A DNA stretch of 7,461 nt from Pseudomonadota bacterium (GTDB lineage Bacteria; Pseudomonadota; Gammaproteobacteria; Xanthomonadales; Xanthomonadaceae): assembly GCA_023423855.1 (NCBI GenBank), contig JAFAEU010000351.1:1-7461 (forward strand), read 5' to 3'. The translations under genes were made by a program, and so were the position numbers. A model generated the notes under the pieces. It worked only from the letters and a program-made list of their open reading frames with translations, searched no databases and was not told the DNA's origin. Positions 1 through 7,461 of this stretch are shown here, piece after piece. Position 1 is the stretch's first letter. Each line of letters opens with the position of its first letter.

Positions 1-870
1 GGCGCGCTCGTCGTGCTCGAACTTGCCCTCGAACTCGTCGAACAGCTTGCGCGGGCTCTTGCCCAGGGTGTTGACCAGCACGTTGAGGCGGCCGCGGTGG
101 GCCATGCCGATCACGATGTCCTTGACCTTGTCCAGGCCCGACTGGCGGATCACCGTGTCCAGCAGCGGGATCAGCGAATCGCCGCCCTCCAGCGAGAAGC
201 GCTTCTGGCCGACGTACTTGGTGTGCAGGTAGCGCTCCAGGCCCTCGGCGGCGGTCAGTCGCTCGAGCACGCGCTGGCGGCTCTCGGCGCTGAGGTTGAA
301 GTCGCCGCCGGCGGTTTCGAGGCGCTGGTACAGCCACTGGCGCTGTTCGACCTCGGGGATGTGCATGAACTCGGCGCCGATCGGGCCGGTGTAGGTCGCC
401 TTGAGCCGGGCGAGCAGGTCGCGCAGCTTCATCCGCGGCTGGCCGGCGATGCCGCCGGTGCTGAACTCGCCGTCGAGGTCGCGCTCGGACAGGTTGTGGA
501 AGGGAAGGCCGAGGTCGGGCGGGTTCATCGGCGGGGTCAGCGCCAGCGGATCGAGCTTCGCGCCGAGGTGGCCGCGCGAGCGGTAGGCGGTGATCAGGCG
601 GCCGACGTTGCGCTCGCGCTCGTCGCTGGCGCCGGTGCTGCCGCCGGCGATGCCGCGCGCGGCGAGCCTGCCGGCCTCGGCCACCGCCGCCATCACCGGC
701 GAGTGCGGTACGTCGCCGGCTTCACGGCCCTGGAAGCTGTCGAACCAGGCTTTCCATTTCGGCCCGACGCTGTCGGGAGAGACGAGGTACTGCTCGTAGA
801 GGTCCTCGACGTAGGCGGCGTTGGCGCCGAGCTGGGAGGACTGCGCAAACTGCTTCAGGAGACTGTCCAC
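1..870 (-). CDS. sucA: 2-oxoglutarate dehydrogenase E1 component, N-terminal part (runs off left edge)
   Basis: SucA is the thiamine-diphosphate-dependent E1 subunit of the cytoplasmic 2-oxoglutarate dehydrogenase complex. It decarboxylates 2-oxoglutarate and passes succinyl to the lipoyl group of SucB. The first 290 residues of roughly 940 are visible. Residues 4-46 match the E1o N-terminal region that docks on the complex (LLKQFAQSS, then YVEDLYEQYLVSPDSV, then W39). The catalytic part begins with EFMHIPEVEQRQWL, RFSLEGGDSLIPLLD at 224-238 and GMAHRGRLNVLVN at 255-267. H258 aligns by eye with the substrate-binding His260 of E. coli SucA. The start is a GTG at 870-868, chosen because translation gives V/M-D-S-L-L-K-Q-F-A-Q, the usual Xanthomonas N-terminus. 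An in-frame TAA at 963-961 rules out a much longer product. No good Shine-Dalgarno sequence precedes the GTG. The gene lies 177 bp downstream of the GNAT gene, in the same direction, and has its own likely promoter. sucB and lpd usually follow, outside this window. Confidence 0.96.
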   Translation of the reverse strand, partial: MDSLLKQFAQSSQLGANAAYVEDLYEQYLVSPDSVGPKWKAWFDSFQGREAGDVPHSPVMAAVAEAGRLAARGIAGGSTGASDERERNVGRLITAYRSRGHLGAKLDPLALTPPMNPPDLGLPFHNLSERDLDGEFSTGGIAGQPRMKLRDLLARLKATYTGPIGAEFMHIPEVEQRQWLYQRLETAGGDFNLSAESRQRVLERLTAAEGLERYLHTKYVGQKRFSLEGGDSLIPLLDTVIRQSGLDKVKDIVIGMAHRGRLNVLVNTLGKSPRKLFDEFEGKFEHDERA

Positions 871-911
871 GTCTGGCGTCTGGGGCTCTGTTGGGATGGC
901 AAGCGACTGAT

Positions 912-928
912 CCGGAAAGCATTTCCGG
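912..928 (-). promoter_or_regulatory. Perfect hairpin in the sucA leader
   Basis: CCGGAAA (912-918) and TTTCCGG (922-928) form a perfect 7-bp inverted repeat around a 3-nt centre. It lies 42 bp upstream of the sucA GTG and about 32 bp downstream of the TATAAT element, so it would sit inside the sucA 5' leader RNA. No T-run follows on either strand, so it does not look like an ordinary intrinsic terminator. It could be an RNA stem-loop or a DNA operator. Which of these it is cannot be told from the sequence. Confidence 0.4.
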
Positions 929-959
929 CGTCGGGGAGCGGCTGGGTGAAAGGCCGCAC

Positions 960-965
960 ATTATA
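960..965 (-). promoter_or_regulatory. Probable sucA promoter -10 element
   Basis: The minus strand reads TATAAT at 965-960, a perfect sigma-70 -10 hexamer in otherwise GC-rich DNA, about 90 bp upstream of the sucA start. With a 17-bp spacer the -35 position (988-983) reads TGCATC, a poor match to TTGACA. The promoter may therefore need an activator, or the true start may lie elsewhere. The implied leader is roughly 80 nt. Confidence 0.5.
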
Positions 966-966
966 G

Positions 967-1007
967 CCATTGCCCATGTCGCGATGCATCATGCTTTGGG
1001 CCAATGG
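967..1007. promoter_or_regulatory. Nested inverted repeat over the sucA promoter
   Basis: On the plus strand CCATTGCCCA (967-976) is matched by TGGGCCAATGG (997-1007), its reverse complement with one extra C. The arms are separated by 20 nt. The palindrome GATGCATC (983-990) lies in the middle, with almost the same centre as the arms. The element abuts the TATAAT and covers the -35 region, so a protein bound here would affect sucA transcription. It also lies 40 bp past the stop of the upstream GNAT gene and could act as a weak terminator or RNA-processing hairpin, though no T-run follows. Confidence 0.4.
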
Positions 1008-1047
1008 ACGTGCGTGTTCGGGTAGGGGACAGGTGCGATGCGACGCT

Positions 1048-1962
1048 TCAGATGCCCAGCGCGCGCAGTTCGCTGCAGGGACGCGCGCGTTCCCATGCCT
1101 GATCGAAGCCGCCGGAAAGCTGTCGTACGCGCGCGCGGGCGTCACGCTCTGTTTCGCCATCGAAACGATGGCCGAGCGCGCGGAAGTAGTAGTCGCCGGT
1201 GTCGTTGGCGATGAAGGCGGACGGACAGGCGCGGTCCACCGGGTCCTCGACTTCGCGGAACGCGAACACGCTGGGCAGGCGCTGCGCGAGCCCGATCAGC
1301 GGCGCGTGGGCGCGCTGCGCGGCGGTGGCGTCATGCAGCAGCACGCGGGCCTCGCCGCCGACGCCGGCGGTGCCAAAGCGGCGCAGCGCGTCGATCACGC
1401 CCGGCTGGTCGTACAGGCCCGGGTCCAGCTCGCGGCTGCAGATCCACAGCCGCCGCCGTGCCGCGAGGATGATCGCCGTGGTCGTCGCGATCGCGGCCTC
1501 GCGGTCCTCGACCGCGAGCGGGCGGTCGAGCCGCAGCTGCATGGACTGGTGCTCGATCCCGGCTTCCATGAAGCGCCCGCCGACCGGAGTGAAGCCGTGG
1601 CGCCGGTAGAATCCGATCGCGCTCGCTTGCGCGTGCAGCGACACGCGGTACAGCCCGTCCTCGCGCGCGAGCCGCAGCAGCGCGTGCAGCAGGGCGCTGC
1701 CGACGCCGCGGGCGCGCCAGTCGCGCAGCACCGCCATGCGCCCGATCTTGCCCTCCGGGTCCAGGCGCGCGGTGCCGATCGGGCGATCGCCGCCGTCGCG
1801 CGCCAGCACGTGCCGGCAGCGCGGATCGGAGGCGTCGATCTCCAGCTCCACCGGCACCTGCTGTTCCTGCACGAACACGGTCTCGCGCACCGCGCGCAGT
1901 TCGTCGAATGCCGCCTGGTAGTCGACGCTCGCGACCTGGAACGGGCCGCTGGACGCGCTCAT
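1048..1962 (-). CDS. GNAT-family N-acetyltransferase with C-terminal PLD-like (DUF7931-type) domain
   Basis: This 304-residue protein has two domains. Residues 8-146 form a GNAT fold of the ElaA-like sort. Near the N-terminus is LRAVRETVFVQEQ (22-34), followed by IGTARL (62-67). The acetyl-CoA pyrophosphate loop is R83-A-R-G86-V-G88 (RxxGxG/A), and the motif-B segment IGFYRRHGF lies at 116-124. Residues 150-304 are a separate domain with IILAARRRLWICSRELDPGLYD at 164-185. I recall this as the domain paired with GNAT in Xanthomonads and Pseudomonads (DUF7931, PLD-like fold). No HKD catalytic motif is visible. The substrate is unknown. The ATG at 1962-1960 overlaps the roxA stop as ATGA and has no well-placed Shine-Dalgarno, which suggests termination-reinitiation coupling. 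The GNAT assignment is firm. The nature of the second domain and any link to ribosomal proteins are inference. Confidence 0.9.
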   Translation of the reverse strand: MSASSGPFQVASVDYQAAFDELRAVRETVFVQEQQVPVELEIDASDPRCRHVLARDGGDRPIGTARLDPEGKIGRMAVLRDWRARGVGSALLHALLRLAREDGLYRVSLHAQASAIGFYRRHGFTPVGGRFMEAGIEHQSMQLRLDRPLAVEDREAAIATTTAIILAARRRLWICSRELDPGLYDQPGVIDALRRFGTAGVGGEARVLLHDATAAQRAHAPLIGLAQRLPSVFAFREVEDPVDRACPSAFIANDTGDYYFRALGHRFDGETERDARARVRQLSGGFDQAWERARPCSELRALGI

Positions 1963-3140
1963 TCCCCGTCGTCGTCCGCCAGCCACTGGTAGTGGCCGGC
2001 CAGCAGCAGGGCCTGCACGGCGTCGCGGCCCGCCGGCGACAGCGCGGCATAGGCGGCGCCGTCGATGCGTTCGCTGCCGGCGATGCGGCGCGCGTCGCGC
2101 ACCGGCAGGGCATGGTCCTGCCCGGAGACGTACAGCCGTCCGCCGTTTGCGGCGCGGCGCCAGGCCATGCGCGAGAACGGATGCCGCTGCAGCACTGCGC
2201 CCTCGTGGTCGAGCGTGAACTCGATCTCGATCCGCGAGCGCGTATCCCCTTCGCCCGCGACCACGCCGGCGCTGCGGTACTGGGTGATGAAGCGGCCGAA
2301 CCAGTCGCCGAGGCGATCGGGATCGTTGAAACGCAGCGTGTTCAGGGCATCGACCACGCGGTGCATCGCCTCGGCGTCGATCTCGTTGGCGTCCTTCGGC
2401 GGCGCGAGGTCGGCATCGCCGTAGCGCAGCGACTCGTCGGCCTCGGACGCGAGCGTGTCGATGTAGTCGCCCATCAGCTCCGCGGCCGAGGGCGCGCGCA
2501 TGCCGACCGAGAAGGTCAGGCAGGGATCCTCGGCGATGCCGTGGTGGGGCACGCCGGGCGGCAGGTAGAGCATGTCGCCGGGGCCGAGCACCCAGTCGTG
2601 GGTGGGGGTGAATTCGCGCAGCAGCTTGAGTTCGACGTCGTCGCGGAAGTCCAGCGGCGGCGACGGGCCGGCGTCGATCTGCCAGCGGCGGTGGCCCTTG
2701 GCCTGCAGCAGGAACACGTCGTACTGGTCGACGTGGGCGCCGACCGAGCCGCCGGTAGCGGCGAAGCTGACCATGATGTCGTCGATCCGCCAGCGCGGCA
2801 GGAAGTCGAAGTGCGCCAGCAGCGCGGCGACGTCGGCGTCCCACTTGTCGACGTCCTGCACCAGCAGGGTCCAGTCGCGCTCGCCCAGCGTCGGGAACAG
2901 TGCTTCGGGGAACGGGCCGGTGCGCACCTGCCAGGCATCGCGCGCGCGGTCGTGCCGGATGAGCCGCGACAGCGCGAGTTCCTCGCAGGCGAGGCCGGCG
3001 AGATCCTCCGGTTCGATCGGTGAAACGAAGCCGGGAAAGGCGCCGCGGACCAGCAGCGGGCGCTTCTGCCAGTAGTCGCGCAGGAAGCGCGCGGGCGGCA
3101 TGCCGAGCGGGAAATGCTTGCGGGCATCGAGCTCGATCAC
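1959..3140 (-). CDS. roxA: Ribosomal oxygenase (50S protein L16 arginine 3-hydroxylase), cupin/JmjC type
   Basis: The product is a 393-residue homologue of E. coli YcfD/RoxA, an Fe(II)- and 2-oxoglutarate-dependent oxygenase that hydroxylates an arginine of ribosomal protein L16. The N-terminal segment RDYWQKRPLLVRGAFPGF (21-38) matches the family closely. The JmjC core has WRIDDIMVSF (117-126) and the iron ligands H136 and D138 in HVDQYDVF. The third ligand is H199 in PPGVPHHG. R151 in KGHRRWQI corresponds to the 2-oxoglutarate-binding Arg140 of E. coli. The rest fits the dimerisation helices and C-terminal winged-helix domain of the family, giving a full-length enzyme. The start is the GTG at 3140-3138, which overlaps the upstream TGA as GTGA and has GGAG 7 nt before it. 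A longer open frame back to 3215 would add 25 basic, non-conserved residues and is rejected. The 3' end overlaps the GNAT start. Confidence 0.93.
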   Translation of the reverse strand: MIELDARKHFPLGMPPARFLRDYWQKRPLLVRGAFPGFVSPIEPEDLAGLACEELALSRLIRHDRARDAWQVRTGPFPEALFPTLGERDWTLLVQDVDKWDADVAALLAHFDFLPRWRIDDIMVSFAATGGSVGAHVDQYDVFLLQAKGHRRWQIDAGPSPPLDFRDDVELKLLREFTPTHDWVLGPGDMLYLPPGVPHHGIAEDPCLTFSVGMRAPSAAELMGDYIDTLASEADESLRYGDADLAPPKDANEIDAEAMHRVVDALNTLRFNDPDRLGDWFGRFITQYRSAGVVAGEGDTRSRIEIEFTLDHEGAVLQRHPFSRMAWRRAANGGRLYVSGQDHALPVRDARRIAGSERIDGAAYAALSPAGRDAVQALLLAGHYQWLADDDGE

Positions 3141-4075
3141 GGGGCGGCTCCGGTTTTTTCGCGGGCCAGGCGCTTGTCGAGGTTGGCGCGGCCGGTGTCC
3201 GCGTAGCGCTTGCACGCTCCGGCATCCTGCAGTGGCGCCTTGCCGTCGATGCGTGCAAACAGGTCGCTGGCCAAGGGGTGCGGGGTGATCAGCACGTCAC
3301 ACGGCAGCTCTGCGATGGTATCGAGCGCGCCACGGAAGGCATCCACCGTCGCGGGATGGTCGAGGTAGCGGTACGCCTTGTCGGAGATCGCGCTGACGCT
3401 GTCGACGTAGGCGATGTCCAGGCAGCGTTCGCCTTCGCATGACTGCCAGCTCCAGCTGGTGCCGCCGGGGGCATGTCCCGGCGTGGCATGCGCGGTCAGC
3501 GTCAGCGGGCCAGCCTGCACGGTGTCGCCGTCGGCGATGACGTCGACCTCGGCCACCGGCGGGAACGGTGTCAGTTCAAGCATCTGCGGATCGTTGCGCC
3601 CGCTCCTGCCGCTGAGCAGCGCGGGAACGGCCGGTCCGCGGACCAGCACCCGGGCACCGGTCGCGCGCTGCAGGCCGGCGATGCCGGCGGCGTGGTCGAA
3701 GTGTTCGTGCGAGTTGACGATGTAGGCCACGTCCGCCGGGTCGAAGCCGAGCGAGCGGATGTTGGCTTCGATCGACGTGGCGGCGGCCTCGGTGGCTCCA
3801 TCCAGCAGGACATGGCCCTGGTCCGAGGTCACCAGCAGCGCCGTCAGGCCGCAGGTGCCGACATACCAGGTGTTGCCGAATACCCGCCGCGGCGGGGCGC
3901 GCTCGTCCCAGCCGGCCATCACATCGGCATCGGCCGGACAGGCGGGGATGTCGGCAAGTTCGGAAGGTGCCGGAGGCGCCTGGTCGGGAGCCGTGGTTGT
4001 CGTTGCGGGTCCGGGTCCGGCTGGCTGGCAGGCGGTGAGGATCAGCAGGCAGGTGACAGCGGTCAGGCAGCGCAT
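3137..4075 (-). CDS. Subclass B3 metallo-beta-lactamase, predicted lipoprotein
   Basis: This 312-residue protein is probably exported and lipid-anchored. A short hydrophobic signal ends in the lipobox L13-T-A-C16, followed by Q17 (no Asp at +2, so outer-membrane sorting is likely) and a Pro/Thr-rich linker to about residue 40. The MBL domain has the complete B3 zinc set: H123, H125, D127 and H128 in NSHEHFDH, H201 in TPGHAPGG, and H266 in ITPHP. YVDSVSAIS (223-231) supplies the substrate-contacting serines at the position of L1 Ser221/Ser223. C259 and C288 match the L1 disulfide pair. The C-terminal CKRYAD and LAREK resemble Stenotrophomonas L1. Family members hydrolyse penicillins, cephalosporins and carbapenems, but activity here is unproven. 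The ATG lies 4 nt after the purB stop, with AGGA 12 nt upstream. The stop overlaps the roxA start. No ampR-like regulator is in the window. A non-lactamase MBL-fold hydrolase is the alternative, less likely given the L1-specific features. Confidence 0.9.
   Translation of the reverse strand: MRCLTAVTCLLILTACQPAGPGPATTTTAPDQAPPAPSELADIPACPADADVMAGWDERAPPRRVFGNTWYVGTCGLTALLVTSDQGHVLLDGATEAAATSIEANIRSLGFDPADVAYIVNSHEHFDHAAGIAGLQRATGARVLVRGPAVPALLSGRSGRNDPQMLELTPFPPVAEVDVIADGDTVQAGPLTLTAHATPGHAPGGTSWSWQSCEGERCLDIAYVDSVSAISDKAYRYLDHPATVDAFRGALDTIAELPCDVLITPHPLASDLFARIDGKAPLQDAGACKRYADTGRANLDKRLAREKTGAAP
3148..3151 (-). promoter_or_regulatory. Shine-Dalgarno GGAG that decides the roxA start
   Basis: The minus strand reads GGAG at 3151-3148, 7 nt before the GTG at 3140. 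It lies inside the last codons of the beta-lactamase gene. This spacing supports the GTG start, and no equally good site precedes the ATG further upstream. Confidence 0.6.
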
Positions 4076-4079
4076 CGGA

Positions 4080-5498
<1,419 letters not shown>

Positions 5499-5563
5499 GC
5501 GCCGGTGCCCGTCGCGTATCCTGTCGACATCCGCCAGCGACCCTGCCAGCCGTCATTTCCCCC

Positions 5564-5569
5564 AAGGAG
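5564..5569 (+). promoter_or_regulatory. fumC ribosome binding site
   Basis: AAGGAG lies 9 nt before the ATG at 5579. It is the strongest Shine-Dalgarno in the window, in contrast to the weak sites before purB and sucA, and it fixes the fumC start. Confidence 0.75.
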
Positions 5570-5578
5570 TCAGGATCG

Positions 5579-7006
<1,428 letters not shown>

Positions 7007-7040
7007 GGCGTCGCCGTTCCTGCAGCGTCGAGGATCGGAA

Positions 7041-7089
7041 TGTCGTCATCCCGTGGTGTCGTCGTCCCACGGTGTCGTCATCCCACCAA
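7041..7089. repeat. Three short tandem units of TGTCGTCATCCC type
   Basis: Three consecutive units read TGTCGTCATCCCGTGG (7041-7056), TGTCGTCGTCCCACGG (7057-7072) and TGTCGTCATCCCACCAA (7073-7089). The period is 16-17 bp. All resemble the left arm of the hairpin that follows directly at 7090. CCGTGG (7051-7056) and CCACGG (7067-7072) of units 1 and 2 are also complementary to each other. Confidence 0.75.
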
Positions 7090-7092
7090 TGC

Positions 7093-7120
7093 CGTCATCC
7101 CGGCTTTCGCCGGGATGACG
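7093..7120. repeat. Perfect 12-bp stem hairpin, REP-like dispersed repeat or terminator
   Basis: CGTCATCCCGGC (7093-7104) and GCCGGGATGACG (7109-7120) pair perfectly around a 4-nt loop. The loop is TTTC on the plus strand and GAAA, a stable GNRA-type tetraloop, on the minus strand. The core GTCATCCCGGC is a common extragenic repeat in Xanthomonas relatives and other proteobacteria. It lies 86 bp past the fumC stop, between converging genes, and may stop or stabilise transcripts from both sides. No T-run follows, so an intrinsic terminator is not proven. Confidence 0.7.
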
Positions 7121-7143
7121 ACGGGATGGACTGAGGGGACAGT

Positions 7144-7179
7144 GGGTGAGTGCCGTGCCGGTACCGGTAGCACTCGCCC
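7144..7179. terminator. Stem-loop downstream of the repeat-protein gene
   Basis: GGGTGAGTGC (7144-7153) pairs with GCACTCGCCC (7170-7179), with one G-T wobble. The loop contains the perfect palindrome CCGGTACCGG (7158-7167). It lies 9 bp past the stop codon of the leftward gene, where a terminator would be expected. No T-tract follows on the minus strand, so Rho dependence or mere mRNA protection is possible. Confidence 0.35.
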
Positions 7180-7188
7180 CGGCCTCGC

Positions 7189-7461
7189 TCAGCGCTTGCG
7201 CGGAAGATCGACCCGGCCCTTGACGCCGCTGTGGTCGATGTCGCCGCTGCCCACCGAGGACACGCTCAGGTCGCCGCCGACGCCGCGTGCCTCCAGCCCG
7301 CCGGAGCCGATCGAACGCACCGTGACGCTGCCGCCGATGCTGGACAGTTCCGCATCGCCGGAGCCGATCGAGCCGATCTTCACGTTGCCGGTCGCCCGGT
7401 CCAGGTTGAAATCGCCCGAACCGATGCTGCCGACTTCGGCGTCGCCGCGCAGGTTCGCGGC
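7189..7461 (-). CDS. Solenoid repeat protein, C-terminal fragment (DUF2807/DUF4097-like; runs off right edge)
   Basis: The last 90 residues of a larger protein are visible, open to the window edge. The true start lies outside: the GTG at 7383 is internal, because the same repeat pattern continues upstream of it. The sequence has four copies of S-[IV]-G-S-G-[DG], at fragment residues 12, 31, 50 and 69, exactly 19 residues apart. A second short motif (TGNV, GGSV, GGDL, KGRV) recurs at 24, 43, 62 and 81 in the same period. Alternating hydrophobic residues and Gly/Asp turns fit a right-handed beta-helix, as in the DUF2807 (head GIN) or DUF4097 families, which are usually exported. The chain ends in the basic tail LPRKR. 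No catalytic residue can be proposed and the function is unknown. The N-terminal signal needed to confirm export is outside the window. It converges on fumC. Confidence 0.75.
   Translation of the reverse strand, partial: AANLRGDAEVGSIGSGDFNLDRATGNVKIGSIGSGDAELSSIGGSVTVRSIGSGGLEARGVGGDLSVSSVGSGDIDHSGVKGRVDLPRKR

Larger units (their letters stand above)
7007..7188. other. Convergent intergenic region between fumC and the repeat-protein gene
   Basis: This 182-bp stretch lies between two converging genes and has no coding sequence I can support. It holds the tandem repeat and hairpin cluster at 7041-7120 and a second stem-loop at 7144-7179. Neither hairpin is followed by a T-run. Confidence 0.6.

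Noticed and set aside
13..966. Long plus-strand open frame opposite sucA
   Set aside because: It is antisense to a clear sucA and its low-complexity Ala/Val/Glu/Arg composition is typical of the shadow frame in GC-rich DNA.
970..3023. Two long plus-strand open frames (970-1992 and 1908-3023) opposite the GNAT and roxA genes
   Set aside because: Both lie antisense to genes with recognisable domains, show no family motif, and have the composition of mirror frames of high-GC codons.
3153..3159. A-run (six A on the minus strand) near the end of the beta-lactamase gene as a -1 frameshift site making a fusion with RoxA
   Set aside because: The codon phase (GAA AAA ACC) does not fit a standard slippery heptamer, and a good Shine-Dalgarno plus GTGA overlap already explain RoxA translation.
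1048..3258. Single 736-residue open frame on the minus strand that would fuse extra sequence to the GNAT protein
   Set aside because: Only residues from the ATG at 1962 onward look like a protein family. The upstream part is roxA read in the wrong frame and is rich in Arg, Pro and Ala.
7041..7120. CRISPR array in the intergenic repeats
   Set aside because: The units are directly adjacent with no unique spacers, and there are no cas genes.
7199..7428. Repeated DNA near the right edge as a non-coding tandem repeat
   Set aside because: The repetition keeps one reading frame open and matches a 19-residue protein period, so it is explained by the coding sequence.

Overview
The window is GC-rich, tightly packed chromosomal DNA. 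It most resembles a gammaproteobacterium of the Xanthomonadaceae/Lysobacteraceae (Xanthomonas, Lysobacter or Luteimonas type). The basis is the SucA N-terminus (V/M-D-x-L-L-K-Q-F-A-Q), an L1-like subclass B3 metallo-beta-lactamase, a gammaproteobacterial PurB and RoxA, and a dispersed repeat built on GTCATCCCGGC. This assignment comes from recalled family features, not from a search.

Layout. Positions 1-870 (minus) hold the first 290 residues of SucA, the 2-oxoglutarate dehydrogenase E1 subunit, which runs off the left edge. Positions 871-1047 are the sucA leader and promoter region, with a perfect TATAAT, a nested dyad over the promoter and a perfect leader hairpin. Positions 1048-5462 (minus) hold a compact four-gene unit, transcribed right to left: purB (adenylosuccinate lyase), then 4 nt, a subclass B3 metallo-beta-lactamase lipoprotein, then a GTGA overlap, roxA (JmjC-type ribosomal oxygenase for protein L16), then an ATGA overlap, and a GNAT acetyltransferase with a second C-terminal domain. 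Positions 5463-5578 are a divergent promoter region. Positions 5579-7006 (plus) hold fumC, a class II fumarase. Positions 7007-7188 are a convergent intergenic region with short tandem repeats and two hairpins. Positions 7189-7461 (minus) hold the C-terminal end of a repeat protein with an exact 19-residue period (DUF2807/DUF4097-like), which runs off the right edge.

How the genes relate. Three genes converge on central carbon metabolism. PurB releases fumarate during purine synthesis, FumC hydrates fumarate to malate, and SucA feeds the TCA cycle from 2-oxoglutarate. RoxA consumes 2-oxoglutarate as co-substrate. The metallo-beta-lactamase and the two-domain GNAT protein are the accessory members. 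They are tied to the housekeeping genes by overlapping start and stop codons, so they are probably co-translated.

Most of the window is ordinary housekeeping DNA. I see no phage, insertion sequence, CRISPR array, tRNA or rRNA. The points most worth a second look are the beta-lactamase embedded in a purB-roxA operon, the coupled RoxA-GNAT pair, the nested dyad upstream of sucA, the repeat cluster after fumC and the exactly periodic solenoid protein.
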